Positions 44,429-52,595 of a DNA stretch of 64,000 nt are shown here, in pieces. The notes under the pieces are model-generated. The model made no database searches and was not told the origin of the DNA. It worked only from the letters and a program-made list of their open reading frames with translations. Origin of the DNA: Leptolinea sp. UBA5203 (GTDB taxonomy: Bacteria > Chloroflexota > Anaerolineae > Anaerolineales > Anaerolineaceae); contig DHVR01000023.1 of the NCBI GenBank assembly GCA_002412765.1, positions 1 through 64,000 on the forward strand, read 5' to 3'. Each line of letters opens with the position of its first letter. Within the stretch, counting starts at the first letter, position 1. The translations under genes were made by a program, and so were the position numbers.

Positions 44429-45343
44429 ATGACATCAGGAACTATCACAAAAACACAAATCCATCCAAAACTCAAAATCCTATTCCTTTTTTCAATCACG
44501 TTACTAGTATTCCTGATCATATATTTTTTTCTTCCAGTCCGTACGCATTGGATAGAAATTTACCGTCCCGCAACACTAAGGATACTAAGTGGAAGAAATC
44601 CGTATGATGGCATAAATTTTTTTAACCCTCCTTGGGCGTTAATTCCATTGATACCTATTGCAATTCTTCCTGAAAAGTTAGGCAATGCAATTCTTGGAAC
44701 AATAACATTATTCTCTTTTGGTTACACTGCATTCAAGCTTGGTGCGAAGCCTTTAACCATATTTTTCTTCCTGACATCACCAATAACTTTATACAATTTG
44801 ATTCAGGTTAATGTAGATTGGTTAATTCCCTGGGGTTTATTATTGCCACCTCAAATTGGATTGTTCTTCATATTAATCAAACCACAATTAGGTGCGTTTT
44901 TAGCTTTGTATTGGTTTTATGATTCATGGAAAAAAGGTGGTATTCGATTGGTATTCTAAGTATTTATTCCTGTCTGTCTTTGTTTTATTTTATCTTTAGT
45001 AGTATTTGGAAATTACATTCAAAAGGCAACATTGGTTTTCCATGATCCCAGCTTTACCTTTTGGCCAGTTTCAGTTTCAATTGGTCTTGTTATTTTAGTT
45101 TTAGCTTTTAGAATGAAAAATGGTGCTCTTTCTATAAGTGCAGCACCCTTGTTAACTCCTTATATTCAACCATATTCACTTCCTCTGGCAATTTATGGCC
45201 TTCTTCCAGATCAAGTACTCGCAAATACATTTATTCTCGGACTTTGGTTCATATTCTTTGATCCATCAAGACAATATATATTCCAGCGATTGATTGAACC
45301 AGTTATTAATTTATTTTTTTCCTTATATAAAATCGTTTCATAG
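44429..45343 (+). pseudogene. Broken GT87-like membrane glycosyltransferase (in-frame stop at 44957-44959)
   Basis: The frame from 44429 stops at TAA 44957-44959 in the middle of a membrane segment, then the same frame is open again to 45343 with no gap or shift. The two halves (176 residues before, about 127 after) read as one polytopic protein with the order typical of GT87/DUF2029 mannosyltransferases: IEIYRPATLRILSGRNPYDG and FFNPPWALIPLIP near the start, IKPQLGAFLALYW, then PLLTPYIQPYSLPLAIYGLL. One base change (for example TTA to TAA) explains the stop. AT-rich, in the glycan island. A sequencing error is the main alternative. Confidence 0.72.
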
Positions 45344-45467
45344 ATATCAGTTTAACGTCATTAATTTTTTTTAAATTGGCTAAGGTTGTTTTGTATTTTC
45401 TTAATTAAATTTCTTACATTTCGATGTTCGAAATCATTCTACTAATAAATCACCCTCCTTCTCCCCC

Positions 45468-45956
45468 ATGCCCCTCACCCTCCGTCCCTTTACCCTTCAG
45501 GATATCCCCCTCCACCAGCAATGGTGCCAGGCCATTCATGCCGAGCGATATATGTCCCGGACTGCACCCCGCTTGTTTCTCGAACAAGGCATCATTGCAT
45601 CGCCCCTCTTTTTCTGGTCGATTATTTTAGTGGACGGACTGGAAACTGGCACGCTATGGTTGGAAAAAGCACAGCCCGCAGATAAGACGGCCACCCTGGG
45701 TATTCTACTGGGTGCCACTGCTCAATTCGGACGCGGCATCGGCCAGCAAGCCATTCCTTTGGGCATCCAACAGGCTGCCAGTCAGCTTTCATTCCACATG
45801 GTCACTTTAAACGTCAGGCAATCGAACTTGCGCGCGATTGCCTGTTATCAAAAATGTGGTTTTCAAATTGTTAAAGAAGGCAGGAAGGTCATCTCACCCC
45901 AGGAGAGTATTCCCTTTTATGAAATGCAGCTGCAGTTCAACCCTCAATCCGGTTGA
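45468..45956 (+). CDS. GNAT-family acetyltransferase
   Basis: 162 residues. GNAT pattern: LTLRPFTLQDIPL at the start, the acetyl-CoA loop GATAQFGRGIGQQAI (about 85-100) and the final NVRQSNLRAIACYQKCGFQIV. No clear ribosome-binding site before the ATG, as the upstream bases are pyrimidine-rich. It ends inside the 3' end of the convergent flavodoxin-like gene (13-bp overlap). Substrate unknown. Confidence 0.85.
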   Translation: MPLTLRPFTLQDIPLHQQWCQAIHAERYMSRTAPRLFLEQGIIASPLFFWSIILVDGLETGTLWLEKAQPADKTATLGILLGATAQFGRGIGQQAIPLGIQQAASQLSFHMVTLNVRQSNLRAIACYQKCGFQIVKEGRKVISPQESIPFYEMQLQFNPQSG

Positions 45957-46612
45957 TAGGGTCTGGCAAAACGGTCTTTATAGGCGTTATTGGCTTTGAG
46001 TTGGCTATTCCAATTGCCGTCAAATACCCCAAATTTCGCCAGGATCGGAAAGATTGGTCCCATAAACCCTGGTATGCGTTCCATCCCGGCAATTTCCTTC
46101 ACCAACTGCGTATCCAATCGCTTGGTTTTTCCCAGAGCAACGCCTAACATTTCCATTTTGGATAAAAGAGGCTGGATGGATTGTTCCGGCATCAACTGCA
46201 TACCTTCACTGCCGCCCTTCACGATAGTACCGGCATGCGGGCAGCCCAGACGTTTTGTCAGTTTGGCAAGGTACCGTTCCACATAGCGGGAATGGAGGGC
46301 TTCCGGGAATCCGGAATGCACAAGAAAAGCCATGACAGGAGCATGGCTTGATCCTTTGAAGTCTTGCAGGGATTCGATAAAACCTTTCACTTGACCCGGC
46401 ATGGCATCCACATATAAAGGAAAAGCCAGCAGAATCACATCGGAAGTAGTCCAAATTTCTGTCAGATTCATCAGAGGTACCAATCGATTCAGGTAGACCA
46501 TCTGAGCCTCATTGTCAGGCACAGAGTCAAATCCTTTCATCAAAGGTATCATCATTCGGGTGGTGCTGCTTTTTTGTCCCCGAGGGGAACCATTAATGAC
46601 GGTTAATTTCAT
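45944..46612 (-). CDS. Flavodoxin-like NAD(P)H-dependent FMN reductase family protein
   Basis: 222 residues from the ATG at 46612, where AGGAGG has proper spacing; a GTG one codon upstream is too close to it. The FMN phosphate loop is NGSPRGQKSSTTR (residues 6-18), with LLAFPLYVDAMPGQVKGFIE later. The C-terminal part (about 150-222) is an extra helical region. Its start overlaps the upstream flavoprotein gene by 20 bp, so the two are probably co-translated. Electron donor and acceptor unknown. Confidence 0.85.
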   Translation of the reverse strand: MKLTVINGSPRGQKSSTTRMMIPLMKGFDSVPDNEAQMVYLNRLVPLMNLTEIWTTSDVILLAFPLYVDAMPGQVKGFIESLQDFKGSSHAPVMAFLVHSGFPEALHSRYVERYLAKLTKRLGCPHAGTIVKGGSEGMQLMPEQSIQPLLSKMEMLGVALGKTKRLDTQLVKEIAGMERIPGFMGPIFPILAKFGVFDGNWNSQLKANNAYKDRFARPYQPD

Positions 46613-47141
46613 CACACACCTCCTGCATGTCCTCGTCTGTGGTAAAGGTAAATTGAAGTGTGGTCTTCATGTTCCTGGCTACACGTTCAAATAGATCGCG
46701 GACAATTTCGATGTCCTCTGCATCCGTATCAGTTTCTTTATCCAGCAATAGGCCCATTTTGGGATAAGCCCTATAGCGTGCCTGATGATGACATTCACCG
46801 TGATCCAGCATGATGTATGGATGCACTAGAGGAATCATGCGGTCCATGAATTGTTTCAATACGGCGCTGGGATATCCCAGGATCAGGGGAGAAGCCAGGA
46901 TTAATAAATCGGCTTTCATAATCTGACGCAAAACAGATTCCACGTCATCTTTGTGCACACATTCTCCTGGTGTCTTCACCCAGCAGGTCCAGCAACCCAA
47001 ACAATGCTTGACCTGTAAATCACGCAGAATCACTTGCTTGACTGAATTTTCATGAATTTCAAGTGCGCGGCTCAATTTCTGCAAAGAAGGTTCCAATAAA
47101 GCCTGTTCTGTTGGAGACCCATTTAAAATTATTATTTCCAT
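46593..47141 (-). CDS. Flavodoxin-fold NADPH-dependent FMN reductase / iron-sulfur flavoprotein-like
   Basis: 182 residues. FMN loop NGSPTEQALLEPS at the start, then a cysteine cluster CLGCWTCWVKTPGECVHKDD (about 47-66) as in iron-sulfur flavoproteins and related reductases, and LASPLILGYPSAVLKQFMDR. GGTGGAAAG precedes the ATG. It overlaps the downstream flavodoxin-like gene by 20 bp. The pair may transfer electrons between reduced cofactors and small acceptors. Confidence 0.86.
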   Translation of the reverse strand: MEIIILNGSPTEQALLEPSLQKLSRALEIHENSVKQVILRDLQVKHCLGCWTCWVKTPGECVHKDDVESVLRQIMKADLLILASPLILGYPSAVLKQFMDRMIPLVHPYIMLDHGECHHQARYRAYPKMGLLLDKETDTDAEDIEIVRDLFERVARNMKTTLQFTFTTDEDMQEVCDEINRH

Positions 47142-47359
47142 TCTCTTTCCACCTATCCTATGCTCTGAATCGATCTACTTAGTAATTAGTGCCCATTGAA
47201 ATCGTTACCCTCATCAGGTATACGGAAATAAGTCGTGATTGTTTCAATAATTAATAATCCAATATCCTAGCCAAATATATTATGGCCGATGGGGCGAAAA
47301 GATTGACAACTCTTTCCGTAGATTGGATAATTATATCCAACTTTGAGAAGAGGTCTTTC

Positions 47360-47800
47360 ATGCGAAACTTCACGCGAACTTTTATTGCTGCCTGGTACTT
47401 ATTGGGCTGGCTAAGCCATGTCTATCTGGCCATCTTCAACCCACAGATTTATGACGTTTTTGGTACCACGGCTTTGATTCCCGGTTATCAATCCTTTTGG
47501 CACCAGTTCATCATGCCGCATATTTCCATTTTTGCTTTCCTGCTGGCAGGTTTTGAAATCCTGGTGGGCATTTCATTAATCAACAAAGGTCATTGGGTAA
47601 AAATCGGCCTGATTTTCTCCATTCTCTTCAATCTATTTCTGGTGCAAATGGGGTTGGGCATGGAAACGCAGGGTTTTTGGAGTGATTTTCTCATCAACCG
47701 CCTGCCCAATTTGGTTTTCATCGCCTTGCAGATTCCCCTATTTTGGGGATCCAATCCAAACACTATTCTAAAAACCTTGCGAAGTAAATTTAAGAATTAG
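47360..47800 (+). CDS. Membrane protein of unknown function (DoxX-like topology)
   Basis: 146 residues from the ATG at 47360 with GAAGAGG upstream; the frame is open 26 codons further but has no ribosome-binding site there. Four membrane segments (about 10-30, 45-75, 80-100 and 110-130). The topology resembles DoxX-like proteins, but no signature is clear. Confidence 0.7.
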   Translation: MRNFTRTFIAAWYLLGWLSHVYLAIFNPQIYDVFGTTALIPGYQSFWHQFIMPHISIFAFLLAGFEILVGISLINKGHWVKIGLIFSILFNLFLVQMGLGMETQGFWSDFLINRLPNLVFIALQIPLFWGSNPNTILKTLRSKFKN

Positions 47801-48023
47801 GTGCCGTGCGATTTAGTTTTCAACGATGAATTTGACGGCAAAAATTTTTCTGTCTATACCTTATAATAGAATTGGTTGTAAATCAGATCAAAATAGCGAT
47901 ATACTACAATCTATAACCTTCATCACTCGATGAAAGTCAATCGCAAGGGGTTTTTGACTTTGCATTTGGATCAATACAGTTTAGAATAAAATAAGAAATC
48001 AAACTAATATTTGGAGGGTATCA

Positions 48024-48362
48024 ATGACTGAACAATATGTACAACAACCTGAAGTAACCAGCGATGATCGCTTATGGGCTCTATTGGCCTATCTCCTTTC
48101 CCCAATCGTACCGGTTATTATCCTTTTAATGGAAGAGAAAAAGAATCGTCCATTCTTAAAGGCGCATAACATCCAGGCTTTGGTTTGGGGCGTTGTTGGC
48201 TGGGCTATCAGCACCTTGCTTGCACCTGTTGCTTTTATCGGCTGCATCATCGGTATTGTCTATCTCATCATCACCATCATGTGGGCTCTGAAAGCCAACA
48301 AGGGTGAGTATGTTGAAATTCCCGTCATCACCAACTTCGTCAAACAACAGGGTTGGGCATAA
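48024..48362 (+). CDS. DUF4870 / Tic20-like small membrane protein
   Basis: 112 residues. DUF4870 pattern: SDDRLWALLAYLLSPIVPVI at the start, then KKNRPFLKAHNIQAL and two more membrane segments. GGAGGG precedes the ATG. Function unknown. A 46-bp stretch of this gene (48179-48224) recurs exactly at 52179-52224. A bidirectional terminator follows. Confidence 0.88.
   Translation: MTEQYVQQPEVTSDDRLWALLAYLLSPIVPVIILLMEEKKNRPFLKAHNIQALVWGVVGWAISTLLAPVAFIGCIIGIVYLIITIMWALKANKGEYVEIPVITNFVKQQGWA
48179..48224 (+). repeat. 46-bp segment duplicated exactly 4000 bp downstream (copy A)
   Basis: Inside the DUF4870 gene. The same 46 bases stand at 52179-52224 in the same orientation; the match ends sharply on both sides. 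Confidence 0.85.
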
Positions 48363-48382
48363 GTAATCCGCTTGCTTAATAA

Positions 48383-48414
48383 CAAAAAGGCTGTGCATAA
48401 TACAGCCTTTTTGT
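48383..48414. terminator. Bidirectional terminator
   Basis: Stem CAAAAAGGCTGT/ACAGCCTTTTTG (48383-48394 with 48402-48413) with T-rich tails on both strands, between the convergent DUF4870 and ABC permease genes. Confidence 0.88.
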
Positions 48415-48434
48415 TTGTTTTATTGCAGATTTAT

Positions 48435-49310
48435 TTATTTCATGCCGCCAAGCGTCAGGCCACTGACAATATGCTTTTGTAACAGGAGGTAGATGATGGA
48501 CACGGGGAGTGCAACCATCAGGGCCATAGCCGCAAAAGCCGACCAGGAAGTATCACCGGACCACTGGCCTGTCATATTGTACAGAGACATGGCCAGGGTA
48601 AAACTTTTGGGATTGGAGAGGAACTGCCAGGAATAGGCGAACTCTGTCCAGCCGGTGAGAAAGCCAAGAAACAAGGTAATAGCCAATGCCGGACGTGCCA
48701 GAGGCAAAATTACATAGAAAAAGATTTGGTTATACGAGGCACCATCGATGCGGGCAGCATCCGATAAATCTTTGGGAATTGTGTCAAGATATCCTTTCAA
48801 ATTCCAGATAGCAAACGGAAGTGCACTGGATATCATTGCCAGCCCCACCCCCAGCAAAGAATTGCGCAAATTAAATACCATATCACCGATATTAAACTGA
48901 ATGCGGTTCAGCATCACAAATAACGGCGCTATGGTGGCAATGGAGGGCAGCATCAATACCGTGATCACCATCATCATCAGTGCCTTGCGTCCAGTAAATT
49001 GGAAACGTGAGAAAATATACGCCGCCAACACACCAACCAATACCGAAAACAAGGCAACCCCTCCCGCCAACAACATAGAATTTCGTGCCAGTTCCAAAAA
49101 AGTTACCGGGTTGGCAGTCGGACGGGTTAGCACTCTCTGGTAGGCCTGCAAAGAAATTTCAGGGGGAAAAAGAGTTGTCGGGCGAGCCAAATTGCGTGCG
49201 TCCAGCGACATACCCACCACCCATAAGATCGGGAAAAGAACTGTAAAGGTGATGAACAACAGCAATAGTTGATAAAGTAATTGCTTGCCAAGGGTCATTT
49301 TAGCTAACAT
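48435..49310 (-). CDS. Maltose-type carbohydrate ABC transporter permease (MalG type)
   Basis: 291 residues, six membrane segments, EAA loop LSDAARIDGASYNQIFFYVI (about 195-215), C-terminal SGLTLGGMK as in MalG. GGAGAG precedes the ATG at 49310. It overlaps the MalF-type gene by 11 bp. A full CUT1 importer with the genes at 49300-51594, again without an ATPase gene, so it probably shares one with the other CUT1 system in this window. Confidence 0.94.
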   Translation of the reverse strand: MLAKMTLGKQLLYQLLLLFITFTVLFPILWVVGMSLDARNLARPTTLFPPEISLQAYQRVLTRPTANPVTFLELARNSMLLAGGVALFSVLVGVLAAYIFSRFQFTGRKALMMMVITVLMLPSIATIAPLFVMLNRIQFNIGDMVFNLRNSLLGVGLAMISSALPFAIWNLKGYLDTIPKDLSDAARIDGASYNQIFFYVILPLARPALAITLFLGFLTGWTEFAYSWQFLSNPKSFTLAMSLYNMTGQWSGDTSWSAFAAMALMVALPVSIIYLLLQKHIVSGLTLGGMK

Positions 49311-50328
49311 CGTAACTCTCCGTTGCCCGGGTTACCCGGTTGGTCATCAGGGTCAGAATCAATAACACAAAAAAGATCAACACACTAAAGGCAGCTGCCA
49401 TACCGTATAAACGCTGTTCATTGACCAGCCGATATGACATGGTGACCATAATTTCTGTCATGCGCAGCGGGCCGCCGCCAGAAACAAAATAGATTAGGTT
49501 GAATAAATTAAAAGTTGTGATGATGCCGTACATAGCCGCCGGAATCATGGCAGGACGAATCAACGGCAGGGTGATATTCCAGAATTGCTGGCTATTGGAG
49601 GCACCATCGATTTCAGCTGCTTCATATAAATCAGACGGAATGGATTGCAGGGCACCGGTAGCGACAATGGTCATAAACGGCCATCCAAGCCAGATATTGG
49701 TTAAGAGCAATGCAAAATAGGACAACGGCAGCCAAGAAATAAATGGAATCGGCGGAACAATGGATTCAAGCCATCGGATGCGGAACACCTCTGGTGCAAC
49801 ATTGAAAATAGCGCCAATATTCGCCATGGCCATGTTGATAGCGCCCGAATCCTGATCAAACATGTTTCTCCACACCACCGCCACCACCAGGGAAGGCAAA
49901 ACAATAGGTAGAACATAAATTGCCCGATAGAGTGTCTTAAACCATAATCCTTTTTGATTTAACAATACCGCAATAAAAATACCAATGGAAATATGAAAAA
50001 TCACATTGGTGAATGTCCAGAACAGATTGAACCATAATAGTTTCCAGAAATTAAAGTTAGCCAATTTGGCTGCGAGTTTTCCGGTAAAAATATCAAGATA
50101 ATTATTAAAGCCCACATAATTGGGGGGCGGTGAATTCCAGCGGATATTTGCGATGCCGTAATCGGTAAACGACATCCAAACTTGATAGATTAACGGGTAA
50201 AACGTGATCACCCCCATAATGAGGATAGCGGGAGACAAATATGCAAGGATGACTCTGGTTCTGCTGGTTTTTTCCCACCAGCGTTGGAAATTGCCGGGTT
50301 TATGTAAGGACGTATCAAGTGTACTCAT
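49300..50328 (-). CDS. Maltose-type carbohydrate ABC transporter permease (MalF type)
   Basis: 342 residues from the ATG at 50328; the frame extends to a TTG at 50364, which lies close to the hairpin and has no ribosome-binding site. It has an N-terminal cytoplasmic stretch, membrane segments from about residue 30 on and an EAA loop (LYEAAEIDGASNSQQFWNIT). It overlaps the MalG-type gene by 11 bp. No large MalF-type periplasmic loop is seen. Confidence 0.92.
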   Translation of the reverse strand: MSTLDTSLHKPGNFQRWWEKTSRTRVILAYLSPAILIMGVITFYPLIYQVWMSFTDYGIANIRWNSPPPNYVGFNNYLDIFTGKLAAKLANFNFWKLLWFNLFWTFTNVIFHISIGIFIAVLLNQKGLWFKTLYRAIYVLPIVLPSLVVAVVWRNMFDQDSGAINMAMANIGAIFNVAPEVFRIRWLESIVPPIPFISWLPLSYFALLLTNIWLGWPFMTIVATGALQSIPSDLYEAAEIDGASNSQQFWNITLPLIRPAMIPAAMYGIITTFNLFNLIYFVSGGGPLRMTEIMVTMSYRLVNEQRLYGMAAAFSVLIFFVLLILTLMTNRVTRATESYDVS

Positions 50329-50372
50329 AAGCCGTTCCCATCCTGTCGAGTGAGTCCGAGGCAAGGCGTACT

Positions 50373-50396
50373 GGGGAGGGCCAATTGGCCCTCCCC
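50373..50396 (-). promoter_or_regulatory. Intercistronic hairpin after the maltose-type binding-protein gene
   Basis: 24-bp perfect palindrome, arms GGGGAGGGCC/GGCCCTCCCC (50373-50382 with 50387-50396), no T-tract. It lies between the binding-protein stop (50413) and the MalF-type start, the same place as in the two other importers of the window. Confidence 0.75.
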
Positions 50397-50412
50397 AAGC
50401 TATCGATTCGGA

Positions 50413-51594
50413 TTATTTTCCGCTTGCTGAATTCATAGCTGCACAGGCTTCAGCTACTGCAGCTTCCGGTGTCAAAGCGCCTTCTACAACTTTGGTCCAG
50501 GCATCTCCAAACGGTGTCCAGAAGTTGGCAAATTCCAAACTTTGCGGCCGCGGGAAACCGGAGGCAGAAGCCTCTGCAAAGCCAGCAACCAATGGATCGG
50601 CAGCCTTTACATCCGAGCGAATGGGCACATGCCCGGCATTGTCGGTGTAATACTGCGAAGATTCCTTGTTGGTCAAATACAAGGCAACTTCCACGGCACC
50701 AGCAATATTCTTACTGTTGGGGTTGATGTAAAAGCCGTCAATGCCATTCAGTGGGGAGGCCTTCCCGGTACCGGCAGGGATCATCACTACACCCAGGTTG
50801 TCTCCCAGGTCTGTCTTATAGTCAGCCAGCGCCCAGGGGCCGTTGACAAACATGCCCGCCGTACCGGCGCGGAAGGGACCTTCCGCTTTGGCATAATCGG
50901 ATTCAACAACGGCACCGGCAGCCTTAAGATCCAGAATATACTGCATGGCTTCCGCCCAACCGCCCTGATCGGCAATACATTTTCCACTGTCATCCATCAA
51001 CTTGCCGCCAAAGGCACCGGAAAAACCGAACATGTGATAAGCACCCAGGAACAAATTGAGGCTTGTGCCGTCCTTGACCATGTTAAGTAATTCATCTGTT
51101 GTTGTGGGCGGGGTGGACACGAGGGACTTGTTATAGTACAGGGCTACGGCCTTGGCAGATTCGGGTACGCCGTATAAAACGCCGTCGACCTTCATACCAT
51201 CTACTGCCACCTGAGCCACATTGGTCAGTTTTCCGGCTAGCAAATCATCCAGCGGAGCTACCAAACCTCCACGAGACCAATTGCCCAAGTCATCATTCGG
51301 GGCGACAAACATGTCCGGGCCAGAACCTGCGGATACCTCAGTTTGATATTTATTAAAGATCTGATCAAAGGGAATCTGCAACACATCGATTTTCCAATCG
51401 GGATTCGCTGCAACGGCTCGTTTCACCAGCTCATTAATGGTCTCTTCTTCCTTTGAGCCGGTTTGATAAGCATGCCACAAGGTAACCGATACCGCGCCCT
51501 CACTGGCAGCCGGTTTGGCTGCCGGAGCACAGGCAGACAACATGAACGACAAAATAATAAGCATACTGATGATCATCAAAAACGTTCTTTTCAT
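50413..51594 (-). CDS. Maltose/maltodextrin-type ABC transporter substrate-binding lipoprotein
   Basis: 393 residues. Lipoprotein signal with lipobox LSAC (Cys22), then a family 1 binding domain: VTLWHAYQTGSKEEETINEL, GPDMFVAPNDDLGNWS, YGVPESAKAVALYYNK, MFVNGPWALADYK. These are typical of MalE-like maltose/maltodextrin-binding proteins; other alpha- or beta-oligosaccharides cannot be excluded. GGAGGAAG before the ATG. Confidence 0.93.
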   Translation of the reverse strand: MKRTFLMIISMLIILSFMLSACAPAAKPAASEGAVSVTLWHAYQTGSKEEETINELVKRAVAANPDWKIDVLQIPFDQIFNKYQTEVSAGSGPDMFVAPNDDLGNWSRGGLVAPLDDLLAGKLTNVAQVAVDGMKVDGVLYGVPESAKAVALYYNKSLVSTPPTTTDELLNMVKDGTSLNLFLGAYHMFGFSGAFGGKLMDDSGKCIADQGGWAEAMQYILDLKAAGAVVESDYAKAEGPFRAGTAGMFVNGPWALADYKTDLGDNLGVVMIPAGTGKASPLNGIDGFYINPNSKNIAGAVEVALYLTNKESSQYYTDNAGHVPIRSDVKAADPLVAGFAEASASGFPRPQSLEFANFWTPFGDAWTKVVEGALTPEAAVAEACAAMNSASGK

Positions 51595-52334
51595 TCTTCC
51601 TCCTTTGGGTTAATCACAAGGTGCAAAAAAATTTGCTTCCAAGAATAAAATACCAGCAAAAGGATTCCGCAATTGGATGTTTTTTGAAAACCTTAATCAG
51701 CTCTCCATAAATCGGAGATAATTAATTGTGCTTATGTATGTCCGCTTCATTCAGACAATTGTAGCTATGTTGCTGGAAAGAATCTGGATGTATGTTTTGG
51801 TGTTCCAGATGACTACGATCAGTGGAATCTTGATCGATGGTAAATTCTCATGATCCGATTATGAAACTCCCTCCTCTGCCTTTCAAACTAAATAACTAAT
51901 TTATCATTCACAGTCAATCATGTGTAAAACAGGAGCACTTATACATAATATAGCAGAGTTTATTGAGATTGCAAGCCGGTTTATAGGTTTGTCTAACAAT
52001 ATCTTATACAGAAAAAACATTGAAATCCAAATATGTTTTTGTGTCCGTGCTGTTGGGCGGTACTGTAAGAGATTCTGGATTCTAAACCATCCAGCCCAAC
52101 ACACTTTTTGCCGATAGGGTGCCAATAGGGGTGGGGACGTGTGCCTGACAAGATAAAACCCTCTTCCGCTCACCAGACTTTGGTTTGGGGCGTTGTTGGC
52201 TGGGCTATCAGCACCTTGCTTGCAGCTATAAAACTCAGCCGTCAAATTCTCCACGCAAATGTAACCAAATATGAAGTGGTGCATCCAATAGCATAGAACA
52301 ATGAATTATTCAATTTTTCTTCCGGGAGGATGAA
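51595..52334. other. Intergenic region with a gene fragment copy and an inverted repeat
   Basis: 740 bp without a supported gene. It should hold the promoter of the maltose-type importer near its left end. At about 52043-52105 there is a wide inverted repeat (TGTTGGGC ... GCCCAACA). At 52179-52224 lies an exact 46-bp piece of the DUF4870 gene. The mixed content suggests remnants of rearrangements. Short open frames here have no ribosome-binding site and no recognisable product. Confidence 0.6.
52179..52224 (+). repeat. 46-bp copy of part of the DUF4870 gene (copy B)
   Basis: Identical to 48179-48224 and in the same orientation, exactly 4000 bp away. It has no start codon or continuation of the gene around it, so it is a stray fragment. 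Confidence 0.85.
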
Positions 52335-52544
52335 ATGAAAATCAAAAAAAATATGGGCTCCGTGGATCGCATCGTTCGGTTGGTTTTGGTAGCGCTGGTC
52401 GCTGTACTTTATTTCATGAACGTCATTTCAGGGACACTGGCCCTGGTACTAGGCGTTCTGGCGGTTGTTTTCTTAATCACCAGTCTGGTAAGTTTTTGCC
52501 CCCTGTACACCTTGTTTGGAATTTCAACCAATAAAAAATCATAA
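52335..52544 (+). CDS. DUF2892 (YgaP-like) small membrane protein
   Basis: 69 residues: KKNMGSVDRIVRLVLVALVA at the start, two membrane segments and the end SLVSFCPLYTLFGIST with the conserved cysteine. This is the DUF2892 pattern, also found as the membrane part of YgaP-type rhodanese proteins. GGGAGGATG precedes the ATG. Function unknown. Confidence 0.9.
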   Translation: MKIKKNMGSVDRIVRLVLVALVAVLYFMNVISGTLALVLGVLAVVFLITSLVSFCPLYTLFGISTNKKS

Positions 52545-52567
52545 AACGTTAAGTCTCCAAAGAAGGT

Positions 52568-52594
52568 ACAGCCCGGGATTTCCGGGCTGTTTTG
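52568..52594. terminator. Bidirectional terminator
   Basis: Stem ACAGCCCGG/CCGGGCTGT (52568-52576 with 52582-52590) followed by TTTT on the plus strand, between the convergent DUF2892 and aminotransferase genes; the minus-strand tail is weaker. Confidence 0.82.
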
Positions 52595-52595
52595 A

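Noticed and set aside
44957..44959. Recoding of the stop codon in the GT87-like gene
   Set aside because: The codon is TAA, which is not used for selenocysteine or pyrrolysine; a nonsense change or sequence error is simpler.
52043..52105. A sixth attC-like site
   Set aside because: The boxes are in the order GTTGGGC ... GCCCAAC, the reverse of what an attC needs on either strand; it is just an inverted repeat.
51904..52284. 126-codon open frame on the minus strand in the 51.6-52.3 kb gap
   Set aside because: It contains the reverse complement of the 46-bp DUF4870 fragment and has no ribosome-binding site; it is an accident of the duplicated piece.
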